A stretch of 64,000 nt of DNA, taken from the NCBI GenBank assembly GCA_014656495.1, contig BNCN01000020.1:1-64000 (forward strand), read 5' to 3'. Under the pieces are notes generated by a model. It saw only the letters and a list, made by a program, of their open reading frames with translations, did no database searches and was not told where the DNA came from. The stretch's first letter is position 1, and the number at the start of each line of letters is the position of its first letter. The stretch is from Comamonas sp. KCTC 72670 (GTDB taxonomy: Bacteria > Myxococcota > Myxococcia > Myxococcales > Myxococcaceae). The position numbers and the translations under genes are program-made. Positions 25,660 through 33,456 of this stretch are shown here, piece after piece.

Positions 25660-26067
25660 GTGACTCGCAAGCCCGTGCCCGAAGTCGAAGAGGCCCCCCG
25701 GCCGTTGACGCCGGTGGAGCTGGAGTTGATGCACATCGTCTGGCGACTGGGGGAGGTGGCCGTGGCGGACGTGCTCACCGCGCTGCCGCCGGAGCGCGCG
25801 CTCGCGTACACGTCGGTCTCCACGGTGCTGCGCATCCTGGAGCAGAAGGGCGTGGTGCGCAGCCGCAAGCAGGGCCGGGGCCACCTGTATTCAGCGGTGC
25901 TGCCGCGTGACGCCTACGAGGCGCAGAGCGTGCGTCACCTGGTGGAGACCGTCTTCGACGGCACCCCTTCCGCGTTGGTGGCGCGGTTGGTGGAAGCAGT
26001 CCCCTTGTCCGCGGCGGACGTGGACCAACTGCGCGAGCTGCTCGAGGCGAAGGGGCGCAAGCCGTGA
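25660..26067 (+). CDS. BlaI/MecI/CopY family transcriptional repressor
   Basis: The 135-residue repressor starts at GTG 25660, which follows CGGAGG by six or seven bases; an in-frame ATG at 25636 would place the operator against the start. The winged helix is typical: LTPVELELMHIVWRLGEVAV, then ALAYTSVSTVLRILEQKGVV and the wing GRGHLYSAVL. A C-terminal dimerisation helix (VDQLRELLEAKG) completes the full family length. BlaI-type repressors are inactivated by the coupled M56 protease. Its stop overlaps the next start (GTGA), and twin dyads lie upstream. Confidence 0.92.
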   Translation: MTRKPVPEVEEAPRPLTPVELELMHIVWRLGEVAVADVLTALPPERALAYTSVSTVLRILEQKGVVRSRKQGRGHLYSAVLPRDAYEAQSVRHLVETVFDGTPSALVARLVEAVPLSAADVDQLRELLEAKGRKP

Positions 26068-27680
26068 GCGCCGCGCTGCGTGAGTTCGCGTCGCTGTATC
26101 TGACGCAGGCGTTGCTGCTCGCCGTGGCGCCGCCGTTGGCGTGGCTGGCGCTGGCCGTCCTGGCCCGACTGGGGCGCCCCCTGTCGGCGCGGCAGGCGCT
26201 GAGGGTGGGGCGCGGCGCGCTGGTGCTCTCGCTGGCCCTCCCGGTGCTGGCCGCGGCCGTGCACGGGGTGCTGCCCACGGGGCCGCGCTTCTCGTTCGAG
26301 CGCTCGGTGGCGCGCCACGCGGGGCGCCTGCCCGGGCCGCTGGTGGAGGCGCCGCCGGTGGTGTCATCGACGCGGGCCTCGCGGGCGCTGCCGTCCCTGC
26401 CGCCGGTGCTGCCGGCCGCCGCGTTGACGTTGTTGCTGGGCGGCGTGGCGGTCATGGCGCGTGCGCTCGTGAGGCATCGGAGGCTCTTGCGCCGGCTGGA
26501 GGCGCTGCCGCGCGTGAGGAGCGTGGGGCGCCTCGCCGTGGTGCTGGGCGAGGACGGCATGCCGGCCTTCTCCGCGTGGTTTCCGCGCGGGCGGAGCCGG
26601 GTGTCCGCCTGGGTGGTGGTGCCTCCCGCGTTGCTGGCGGATGCGGAGGGCCTGCGGCTCACGGTGTTGCATGAGCTGCAGCACCACCGGCAGCGCGACA
26701 CGCATGGGGCCTTCGCGCGGCTGGCGCTCACGGGCGTCTTCTTCTGGCACCCGGCGGCGCACGGCCTGTCCCGCTGGTTGGCGTCGCTTCAGGAGCTGGC
26801 CTGTGACGAGGCGCTCGTGGCCTCCGGGCGGGTTCAGCCACACGCCTATGCGCGCTGCCTGCTCCAGGCGGCCCTGGCCGTCCCGTCCCATTCCTCGCTT
26901 CCCGCCGGTGCCACCGGCATGGCTCACCCCACCACCCGGAGAATCCAGATGTTGTTTCAACCGCGTCCTGCCCGTACCCAGGGGGTTGCCACGCTCCTGG
27001 CCGCGCTGTGTCTCGTCCTCGCGCCGCTCGCGGCGTTGTCTCAAGGCGCGGCGAAGGGCCGCGCGGTGACGCTCGTGGAGGCGCAATCCCTGGCGCGCAC
27101 GAGCCAGCCCCTGGGCGATTTGCCGGTGGTGGTGGATGCGCACGTGGTGGCGCGGCTCAACGCGCTCACGGGCACGGAGAAGGGGCGGGCGTTCATGAAG
27201 CGCGCGCTGGCGAACCTGGCGACGCACCGGGTGGCGCTCACGGGGCCGCTGCGCGCCAAGGGGCTGCCCGAGGGACTCCTGGCCGTGGCCGCCGTCGAGT
27301 CCGCGGCGACGAACATGCCGGAGACGGATGGCCGGCCCTCGCTGGCGCCGGGCATGCGCGGCGCGGGCGTGTGGATGTTCATCCCGGAGACGGCGCGGCG
27401 CTACGGGCTGGAGGTGAGCGACGCGCGTGACGAGCGGCTGGACGTGGCGCGTGAGACGCAGGCCGCCGCCGCGCTGCTGTCGGACCTCCACGCGCGCTTC
27501 GGCGACTGGCGGCTGGCGCTCGCCGCGTACAACCAGGGGGAGAAGAAGGTGGATGCGGCGCTCGCCGCGGGCGGCAGCCGGGACGCCACCGCGCTCATCG
27601 ACGCCGGGCATCTCAACGACTACGCCGCCACCGTGCAGGCGGGGTTGCTCATCCTGCGCAACCCGCACCTGCTGGACTGA
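26064..27680 (+). CDS. Membrane M56 (BlaR1-like) metalloprotease fused to a lytic-transglycosylase-like domain
   Basis: The 538-residue protein starts at GTG 26064. The N-terminal part has several membrane helices and an M56 zinc site HELQHH (His203-Glu204-His207), with ELACDEALVASGR supplying the downstream ligand, as in BlaR1/MecR1. After a fourth hydrophobic segment (LLAALCLVLAPLAALSQG), about 200 residues form an SLT/MltD-type domain: catalytic Glu412 in LLAVAAVESAATN, the segment RGAGVWMFIPETARRYGLEV and WRLALAAYNQGEKKV. BlaR1 normally ends in a penicillin-binding sensor. Here a peptidoglycan-binding or -cleaving domain replaces it, suggesting sensing of cell-wall state. It is coupled to BlaI. 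Confidence 0.9.
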   Translation: MSAALREFASLYLTQALLLAVAPPLAWLALAVLARLGRPLSARQALRVGRGALVLSLALPVLAAAVHGVLPTGPRFSFERSVARHAGRLPGPLVEAPPVVSSTRASRALPSLPPVLPAAALTLLLGGVAVMARALVRHRRLLRRLEALPRVRSVGRLAVVLGEDGMPAFSAWFPRGRSRVSAWVVVPPALLADAEGLRLTVLHELQHHRQRDTHGAFARLALTGVFFWHPAAHGLSRWLASLQELACDEALVASGRVQPHAYARCLLQAALAVPSHSSLPAGATGMAHPTTRRIQMLFQPRPARTQGVATLLAALCLVLAPLAALSQGAAKGRAVTLVEAQSLARTSQPLGDLPVVVDAHVVARLNALTGTEKGRAFMKRALANLATHRVALTGPLRAKGLPEGLLAVAAVESAATNMPETDGRPSLAPGMRGAGVWMFIPETARRYGLEVSDARDERLDVARETQAAAALLSDLHARFGDWRLALAAYNQGEKKVDAALAAGGSRDATALIDAGHLNDYAATVQAGLLILRNPHLLD

Positions 27681-27694
27681 GAAGCGGTGCGCGT

Positions 27695-27728
27695 CCGCGG
27701 CGCTGGCGAGGCGTCGTCAGCGCCGCGG
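27695..27728. terminator. Bidirectional hairpin terminator
   Basis: The perfect 11-bp arms CCGCGGCGCTG and CAGCGCCGCGG with a 12-base loop lie in the 55-base gap between the convergent M56-SLT and barrel-protein genes. Confidence 0.65.
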
Positions 27729-27735
27729 GTGCGAA

Positions 27736-28503
27736 TCAGAAGCGGACCTGCATCCGCAGTCCGCCGGACAGCCAGGCGTGGACCGCCTTGTTGTCGATGC
27801 TCTCCGACGACGACTCGGAGGCGTCACCGATGATGGGGACGTTCTTCAGCTCGATGCTGGAGGTGGCCGTCTGGTAGACGCCGGCCGCGAGCGACACATA
27901 GGGCCCGATGGAGAACGTGTCGTTGATGCGGTAGTCGGCGCCGGCCTGGACGGAAGCGAACTCGATGCCGCGGGCGCCGACGCCGATGATGGACTCCATG
28001 TCTCCCTCGCGCGCGGAGATTTTCGTGTTGATCAGCTCGTAGCCGATGCCCAGGCCCAGCCAGGGCATGAGCTTCTCACCCGCGCGGAAGTGGTAGGACG
28101 CGTTGAGGCCGAAGCGCATCTGGCTCGAGGAGCAGCTCGCCTCGCCCTCGCACAGGGCGCTGTCGGGCAGGAACACGGGCGCATACTGGAAATAGGCGCC
28201 CAGGTAGACGTTCGAGTTGAAGAAGTAACCCAGGTCCACCTGCAAGGGGATGGCGCCCTTGTAGGCGTCACTCATCGGGGCGTTGTCGCCGCTCCGGGAG
28301 CCCGCGGCGGAGCCCAGGGGAATGGCGTAGCCGCCGCGCAAGCCCAGTGCCAGGCCCCGGTCCTCCTGGGCCTGCTCCAGCTGCTCGGTGCTCTTGACCT
28401 CCTTGCGCCGGAAGTTGCCGTCGTTGCGCCAGTCGGCGGCGAAGGCGGGAGCGGACAGCGCGAGGGAGAGTGCCGTGAACTTCCAAATCATGCGAGTCGT
28501 CAT
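27736..28503 (-). CDS. Outer-membrane beta-barrel protein
   Basis: The start is ATG 28503, giving a clean signal peptide (MIWKFTALSLALSAPAFAAD). The 255-residue product has a short coiled region (STEQLEQAQEDR), then a barrel of alternating strands (GLALGLRGGYAIPLG, VDLGYFFNSNVYLGAYFQYA, YHFRAGEKLMPWLGLGIGYEL). It ends in GLRMQVRF with the C-terminal Phe of outer-membrane proteins. Two Cys (CEGEASC) form a likely loop disulfide. It resembles the OmpW/OprF-like small porin group in layout, with no ligand evident. It is divergent from the tiny membrane gene at 28677. Confidence 0.8.
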   Translation of the reverse strand: MTTRMIWKFTALSLALSAPAFAADWRNDGNFRRKEVKSTEQLEQAQEDRGLALGLRGGYAIPLGSAAGSRSGDNAPMSDAYKGAIPLQVDLGYFFNSNVYLGAYFQYAPVFLPDSALCEGEASCSSSQMRFGLNASYHFRAGEKLMPWLGLGIGYELINTKISAREGDMESIIGVGARGIEFASVQAGADYRINDTFSIGPYVSLAAGVYQTATSSIELKNVPIIGDASESSSESIDNKAVHAWLSGGLRMQVRF

Positions 28504-28676
28504 GGGGAGTGTGTCCAAGGGGAGCGAGCCGGCCTCGTCCGTTTCAGTGGATGCGCCTTCCGACGCGCACGTGAGCGGAAAATTCAAAGCGGGCAGCCAG
28601 CCGGGCAATCCCGTGCTGCCACGCGCCCGGCGCATCCCTACCTTCAGGGCTCATTCCTGTGTGAGGGAGGCCAACG

Positions 28677-28844
28677 ATGAAGGGGCTGCTCTATGTGGGC
28701 CTGGCGCTGCTCGCGCTCTGGGTCGTGCTCACCGTGACTCGCGCCGTCGTGGGCGGCCTGCTGTGGGTCGTCCTCCTGGTCGGCATCGCCTCGCTGGCGG
28801 TGTACGCGTTCCAGGTGGCCTCCGGGCGCAGACAGATACGCTAG
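28677..28844 (+). CDS. Tiny two-helix membrane protein (55 residues, DUF5670/Lmo0937-like)
   Basis: ATG 28677 follows GGGAGG by seven bases. The product has two hydrophobic helices (KGLLYVGLALLALWVVLTVT and GGLLWVVLLVGIASLAVYAF) and a basic tail ASGRRQIR. The size and the helix-turn-GG-helix pattern are like DUF5670 (Lmo0937) stress-associated membrane peptides; the match is by eye. It ends 12 bases before the convergent TetR gene. Confidence 0.7.
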   Translation: MKGLLYVGLALLALWVVLTVTRAVVGGLLWVVLLVGIASLAVYAFQVASGRRQIR

Positions 28845-28856
28845 CGCCAGGCGGCC

Positions 28857-29507
28857 TCACGTCCCCGCCGTGTGGCCCAGCATCCGCAGCGCCAGCTGGG
28901 CGTGGGTGTCCGCCAGGGTCTCCACGGCGATGGGGCCGCCGGGCTCGAACCAGTGCGGGATGCGCGAGCCCATGCCGACAATCGCCGCGGCGGTGATTTC
29001 GGGGTGGAGCGGTGAGAACTGCCCCTGCGCCATGCCGCGGCGGATGGTGTCCAGCAGCATGGCGTTGGCCTTGTCGCGCAGCACCTGGGCGGGCGCGGCC
29101 AGCTCCTCGCTCAGCGCGTAGAACTCCTCGTTCACCACCATGGCCAGCTGCGGGTTCTCCGCGTGGACGCGCGTGTGGGCGTGGACCAGCGCCTGCACCT
29201 GGGCCGAGGGCGTGGGCCGGGCGTCTCGGAACGCGGTCTCCAGCGCCTCGAAGTGGGCCTCGTGGCCAATGCGCACCAGCTCCGCGAGCACGTGGTCCTT
29301 GGCCGCGAAGTGGGCGTACAGCGCGCTGGGCCGCAGCTCCAACGCCGTGGCCAGGTCCCGGATGGACGTGTCGTGATAGCCGCGGCTCGCGAAGAGCTGG
29401 AGGGCCGTCTCCAGGATGCGCCGGCGAGTCCCTTCGGCGGGGGCCGCGGGGGTGGGGGGAAGTTGGGCATCCGTGGCGCGCAGACGGGAGCGGGGGGGCG
29501 TACTCAT
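28857..29507 (-). CDS. TetR/AcrR family transcriptional regulator
   Basis: The 216-residue repressor has a disordered N-terminus and a TetR helix-turn-helix (TRRRILETALQLFASRGYHD, TSIRDLATALELRPSALYAHF). The C-terminal helical ligand domain (about 85-210) resembles the AcrR/FadR-type group with ITAAAIVGMGSRIPHWF. It is divergent from an alpha/beta hydrolase, and a perfect palindrome lies just upstream of its start. It probably represses itself and the hydrolase in response to a hydrophobic ligand. Confidence 0.92.
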   Translation of the reverse strand: MSTPPRSRLRATDAQLPPTPAAPAEGTRRRILETALQLFASRGYHDTSIRDLATALELRPSALYAHFAAKDHVLAELVRIGHEAHFEALETAFRDARPTPSAQVQALVHAHTRVHAENPQLAMVVNEEFYALSEELAAPAQVLRDKANAMLLDTIRRGMAQGQFSPLHPEITAAAIVGMGSRIPHWFEPGGPIAVETLADTHAQLALRMLGHTAGT

Positions 29508-29522
29508 GCGTTGCTCTTGATA

Positions 29523-29536
29523 AACGAACGTTCGTT
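29523..29536. promoter_or_regulatory. TetR-type operator: perfect palindrome AACGAACGTTCGTT
   Basis: The 14-bp perfect dyad lies 15 bases upstream of the TetR start and 57 bases upstream of the hydrolase start. GAACG/CGTTC half-sites are typical of TetR regulators. Its position would cover both promoters. Confidence 0.7.
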
Positions 29537-29593
29537 CATGTAGCGTGGGGCCTGCGGTTCGACACGCTTCCTACCTGAATCTGGGGTCCGGAC

Positions 29594-30409
29594 ATGCCGT
29601 TGCTCCAGTTCGAGGAGCTCTCCCTCTACTTCGATGTGTTGGGTGAGGGCACGCCCGTGCTGCTTCTCCATGGGCTTGGCTCGTCGGGTCGTGACTGGGA
29701 GTCCGTGGCACCCAGACTGTCGGCCCGACACCGCGTCATCATCCCCGATGCGCGGGGGCACGGGCGCAGCGGGAAGCCGCCGGGCGCGTACGGGGTGCCG
29801 CGCTTCGCCCGGGACATCGCGGGCCTGTGTGACGCCCTGGGGCTGACGCGCGTGCACGTGGTGGGCCTGTCCATGGGCGGCATGATGGGGTTCCAGCTCG
29901 CGGTGGACCGGCCGGAGCTGGTGCGCAGCCTGGTCATCGTCAACAGCGGCCCGGAGCTGGTGGCGCGCACGCTGCGCCGCAAGTTCGAATTCGGACTGCG
30001 GCTGACGTTGCTGAAGCTGCTGGGGCCCGCGGCGCTGGCCAAGGTCCTGGCGCCCAAGCTGTTCCCCAAGCCGGAGCAGGAGGCGCTGCGCCAGCGCGCG
30101 CGGGAGGTCTTCGCCGCCAATGACCCGGACGCGTACCTGCGCGCGACGAAGGGGCTGGTGGGGTGGAGCGTGATGGACCAGCTGGGCGGCATCACCTGCC
30201 CGGTGCTGGTGCTCGCGTCGGACCGGGATTACACGCCCGTGGCGGTGAAGCAGGCCTACGTGGACCTGCTGCCGAACGCACGGCTCCAGGTGTTGAGTGA
30301 CTCCGGCCATGCGTCACCGCATGACCAGCCCGAGAAGGTCGCCGAGGCCGTGGAGGCCTTCCTGGCCGGAGTCGACGCCGCCGCGGTGGACGCGCGGCGG
30401 CCGGGCTGA
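29594..30409 (+). CDS. Alpha/beta-hydrolase fold enzyme
   Basis: The 271-residue enzyme has the oxyanion motif LLLHGLGSSG, the strand motif RVIIPDARGHGRSGKP and the nucleophile elbow GLSMGG (Ser). The acid residue is in LVLASDRDYTP and the catalytic His in SDSGHASPHDQP. The fold is full length and cytosolic, of the esterase/lactonase (3-oxoadipate enol-lactonase-like) type. Substrate specificity cannot be read. It is controlled in all likelihood by the divergent TetR gene, and is followed after 32 bases by the secreted PHB-depolymerase-like esterase. Confidence 0.9.
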   Translation: MPLLQFEELSLYFDVLGEGTPVLLLHGLGSSGRDWESVAPRLSARHRVIIPDARGHGRSGKPPGAYGVPRFARDIAGLCDALGLTRVHVVGLSMGGMMGFQLAVDRPELVRSLVIVNSGPELVARTLRRKFEFGLRLTLLKLLGPAALAKVLAPKLFPKPEQEALRQRAREVFAANDPDAYLRATKGLVGWSVMDQLGGITCPVLVLASDRDYTPVAVKQAYVDLLPNARLQVLSDSGHASPHDQPEKVAEAVEAFLAGVDAAAVDARRPG

Positions 30410-30441
30410 GCGCGGTTCCCCCACCCCGAAGGAGTCAGCCA

Positions 30442-31428
30442 ATGAAGCGGAACGCTGTCGCGTGCGCACGCACGTGGTTGTTGCTGCTCGCTGTCCTCAC
30501 GCTCACCGCCGCCGCCCCCGCGCGCGCGGGCACCTGGGTCCATGGCGTCGAAGGGACGCGAGGCTTCCAGCTCTGGGTCCCCACGGGCTACCAGGCGGAC
30601 TCGCCGCTGCCGCTGGTGGTGGCGCTGCACGGCTGCTTCCAGAACCCGAGCCAGTTCGCCGGGCTCACGCGCCTCAACGAGAAGGCGGACGCCGAGAAGT
30701 TCCTGGTGCTGTATCCGAACCAGGCGACGTTCGCGAACCCCACCCAGTGTTGGAACTTCATGCTGGTGCTCAACCAGACGCGCGGCCACGGCGAGCCCGC
30801 GCTCATCGTGGGCATGGTGGAGCAGGTCCGCCGGCACTACGCGGTGGACGCGCGCCGCATCTACGTGGGCGGCGTCAGCGCCGGCGCGGTGCTCACGGGC
30901 ACGTTGTTGGCGTGTTACTCGGACGTGTTCGCCGCGGGGATGATTGGCGCGGGGGCCATGTACAAGGCGGCCACGACGATTTCAGGCACGGGCTTCGCGA
31001 TGCTCTTCGGCAGCATCTACCACCCGGATGACCGGGGCCGGGACGCCTGGGTGTGCTCGGGCCGCCCGCGCCACACGATGCCGGTGCTCGTGATGCACGG
31101 GACGCGGGACAGCGTGGTGGACATCGTCAACGGCCGGCAGGCGACGCGGCAGTTCCTGCAGACCAGCGACTACGGCGATGACGGCGTGGCCAACGACAGC
31201 ATCCGTCCGGTGGCCACGCAGGTGACGCGGGCGAGCGTGCCCGGCGGGCGGAGCTACACCGTGGAGGACTACGTCTACGGTGGCGCGCTGGTGGCGCGGC
31301 ACGTGGAAGTCCAGGGCATGGACCACGCCTGGCCCGGGGGGGATTCGCGTTATCCCTTCGCGGATCCGTCCGGGCCGGACGCCACCACGCTCATGTGGGA
31401 CTTCTTCCGGCAACACACCCGGAACTGA
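30442..31428 (+). CDS. Secreted PHB-depolymerase-type esterase (LpqC family)
   Basis: ATG 30442 follows GAAGGAG. The 328-residue precursor has a signal peptide (LLLLAVLTLTAAAPARAG). Visible marks are LPLVVALHGCFQNPSQFAG (oxyanion), the nucleophile motif GVSAGA (GxSxG with Ser), the acid in MHGTRDSVVDIVNG and the catalytic His in GMDHAWPGG. This is the family that cleaves polyhydroxybutyrate oligomers, feruloyl or acetylxylan esters. There is no separate substrate-binding domain. It follows the hydrolase gene on the same strand and ends in a hairpin shared with the convergent MBL gene. Confidence 0.9.
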   Translation: MKRNAVACARTWLLLLAVLTLTAAAPARAGTWVHGVEGTRGFQLWVPTGYQADSPLPLVVALHGCFQNPSQFAGLTRLNEKADAEKFLVLYPNQATFANPTQCWNFMLVLNQTRGHGEPALIVGMVEQVRRHYAVDARRIYVGGVSAGAVLTGTLLACYSDVFAAGMIGAGAMYKAATTISGTGFAMLFGSIYHPDDRGRDAWVCSGRPRHTMPVLVMHGTRDSVVDIVNGRQATRQFLQTSDYGDDGVANDSIRPVATQVTRASVPGGRSYTVEDYVYGGALVARHVEVQGMDHAWPGGDSRYPFADPSGPDATTLMWDFFRQHTRN

Positions 31429-31444
31429 GGCGCTCGAGCCTCAG
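31425..31444. terminator. Hairpin spanning the stops of two convergent genes
   Basis: CTGAGGC-gctcga-GCCTCAG includes the stop codons of both the esterase and the MBL-fold gene. Confidence 0.6.
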
Positions 31445-32388
31445 TGCTGGTGCCCCAGGCGCACCTCCACCTCCGGGTGCGCCTGGGCGAACGCGCGCAG
31501 CTTCTTGAAGCTCACCGTCGCGCGGTCCCCGTCGTTGTTGAAGGAGCCCGGCTCCACGTCGTGCTCCCAACCCCAGCGCGTGTGGCTGATGTCGCCCGCG
31601 AGCAGCACCGGGCCCCGCGGGGTGCGCACCAGGTACGCGGTGGTGCCGGGCGTGTGGCCCGGCAGCCAGAGCGCCCACACGGAGCCGTCCCCGAAGATGT
31701 CCACCGCGCCGTCGAAGAGGCCGGCGTCCTCGCGGGCGTAGGTCCACTCGGACAGCGGCGGCTTCCCGGCCAGGGCGCGGTCGCTGTTGCCCTGGACGAC
31801 CAGGTTCACGAAGGCGCGGTCCTTGGCCTCGCCCGGCCCCGTGTAGACGGGCGTGCCGGCGGGCACATCCGCCATGCCGGTGATGTGGTCCGGGTGCAGG
31901 TGGGTGAGGAACACGCCGGACAGGGGCTGCGGCTGCTTCGCGAGCCACTCGCCCAGCGGCGCGTGCACCTTCATCTTCTCCATGTCCATGGCGCTGGCGA
32001 TGATTCCGCGCATCGCGGCCTTCCCCGGCGCGTCGCGCATGGCCGTCTCCACGCCGGTGTCGACGATGAAGAGGCCCTTCTCCGGGTGGCGGAGGGCGTG
32101 GAAGAAGATTTGGACGGGCTCGGCGCCGTCATCCAGGCCCGCGGACTTCGCGGTCGGGTGGTCCAGATTGATGAGGCCCTCGCGCCCCACGGACCAGTCG
32201 CAGGAGACGACCGTCTCCAGCTCCACCGGGCCGGGCTCGTTCAGCAAGGGCAGCAGCTCCGCGGACGGCCGCGCCGCGCCGAGCGCGGAGGGCTGCACCT
32301 GGTGCGAGGTGACGGCGCAACCCGTGAGGGCCAGGGCGCCTCCGAGCACGGCGGCGAGTGAGCGGGCGATGGAAGAACGGGTGCGCAT
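31441..32388 (-). CDS. Metallo-beta-lactamase-fold lipoprotein hydrolase
   Basis: The 315-residue protein starts at ATG 32388 and has a lipobox signal (VLGGALALTGC). The zinc site is complete: HLHPDH in GVFLTHLHPDHITGM, the third-ligand region LPGHTPGTTAYLV, and GDISHTRWGWEHD toward the end. The fold resembles the lactonase (AHL lactonase-like)/glyoxalase II branch rather than true beta-lactamases. As a lipoprotein it would act in the periplasm or at the cell surface. It is divergent from a LysR gene with a dyad between them, so it is probably regulated by it. Confidence 0.88.
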   Translation of the reverse strand: MRTRSSIARSLAAVLGGALALTGCAVTSHQVQPSALGAARPSAELLPLLNEPGPVELETVVSCDWSVGREGLINLDHPTAKSAGLDDGAEPVQIFFHALRHPEKGLFIVDTGVETAMRDAPGKAAMRGIIASAMDMEKMKVHAPLGEWLAKQPQPLSGVFLTHLHPDHITGMADVPAGTPVYTGPGEAKDRAFVNLVVQGNSDRALAGKPPLSEWTYAREDAGLFDGAVDIFGDGSVWALWLPGHTPGTTAYLVRTPRGPVLLAGDISHTRWGWEHDVEPGSFNNDGDRATVSFKKLRAFAQAHPEVEVRLGHQH

Positions 32389-32434
32389 GGGACGGGGCTC
32401 CTTCACGTCGAGACAGGCGCAACGTAGCGATGCG

Positions 32435-32474
32435 AGAATGGATGGAAAATGGCCATTCTGGCATGAGGTCATGC
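32435..32474. promoter_or_regulatory. LysR-type dyads in the MBL/LysR divergent gap
   Basis: AGAATGG-N11-CCATTCT (32435-32459) has the T-N11-A-like spacing of LysR boxes. A second dyad, GCATGA-N2-TCATGC (32461-32474), abuts the LysR start at 32479. Together they suggest a regulatory-binding site and an activation/autorepression site. Confidence 0.55.
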
Positions 32475-32478
32475 ATTC

Positions 32479-33363
32479 ATGGATATCTCGTGGGATGACG
32501 CGCGGCTGTTCCTGGCCATCGCGGAGACGGGCAGCTTCAGCGGGGCGGCGCGGCGGCTGCGCATCGGCCAGCCCACGGTGAGCCGGAGGCTGGCGGCGCT
32601 GGAGTACGCGGTGGGCGCGGCGTTGTTCCGCCGGGGCGTGGACGGCGCGGTGCTGACGGCCGCGGGCGAGCGGCTGGTGCTCCCCGCGAAGAAGATGGCG
32701 GAGTGGGCGGGGGAGCTGCACCGAGCGGCGGAGTCGTCGGACACGTCGCCTCGCGGACTGGTGCGGGTGACGGCCTCGCCGTACATGAGCTTCGACTTCC
32801 TGGCGCCCTTCGCCGGGGCGGTGTCGAGGATGTTCGCGGGCCTGCGGCTGGAGGTGCTCTCCGGGATTCAGTACCTGGACCTGGCCCGGGGTGAGGCGGA
32901 CCTCGCGCTGCGGGCCAAGAGCCCGACGAACGCCGACTTGAAGTGCGTGTACGCGTTGGAGGTCCACAACACCGTCTTCGTGGCGAAGTCACTCAAGGCG
33001 AAGCTGCCCAAGCGGCCCACGCTCCAGCAGCTTCCCTGGGTGGCCTGGGCGCCGCCGTTCGACATGACGCCGCCCAACCCCCAGTTGGAGTCCCTCATCC
33101 CAGGCTTCTCGCCGGCGTTCACCGCGGACAACTACCTGGTGCTGCTGGCGGCGGCCGAGGCGGGCGTCGGGGCCATGGTGCTGGCGGATTTGCGGCACCG
33201 CTTCGCGCGAGAGCGTCGCCTGGTGCCGCTCGACATCGACCTGGGGCCCTACGCCACCCTGCCGCTGTACCTGGTGTGCGCGAAGTCCGCGCTCGACATC
33301 CCGCGGGTGCGCAAGGTGTCGGAGTTGATGGTCGAGGAGCTGGAGCAGGCGAAGAAGCGTTGA
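32479..33363 (+). CDS. LysR-family transcriptional regulator
   Basis: The 294-residue protein begins MDISWDDARLFLAIAETGSF and carries the LysR helix-turn-helix (AARRLRIGQPTVSRRLAALE). An effector-binding domain follows from about residue 90 (LVRVTASPYMSFDFLAPFAG), and the length is normal. It belongs to the group that controls single divergent target genes. The divergent neighbour is the MBL-fold lipoprotein gene, with two dyads between them. The inducer is unknown. Confidence 0.92.
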   Translation: MDISWDDARLFLAIAETGSFSGAARRLRIGQPTVSRRLAALEYAVGAALFRRGVDGAVLTAAGERLVLPAKKMAEWAGELHRAAESSDTSPRGLVRVTASPYMSFDFLAPFAGAVSRMFAGLRLEVLSGIQYLDLARGEADLALRAKSPTNADLKCVYALEVHNTVFVAKSLKAKLPKRPTLQQLPWVAWAPPFDMTPPNPQLESLIPGFSPAFTADNYLVLLAAAEAGVGAMVLADLRHRFARERRLVPLDIDLGPYATLPLYLVCAKSALDIPRVRKVSELMVEELEQAKKR

Positions 33364-33456
33364 CCCGGCGCGCCCGGGGGCCGCGTGGCGGTGGCCTGCC
33401 GCGCCTGTTCACGGTAATCCAAGGACCTCGGGCCCTGTCCCTGGAGGACCTTCACC

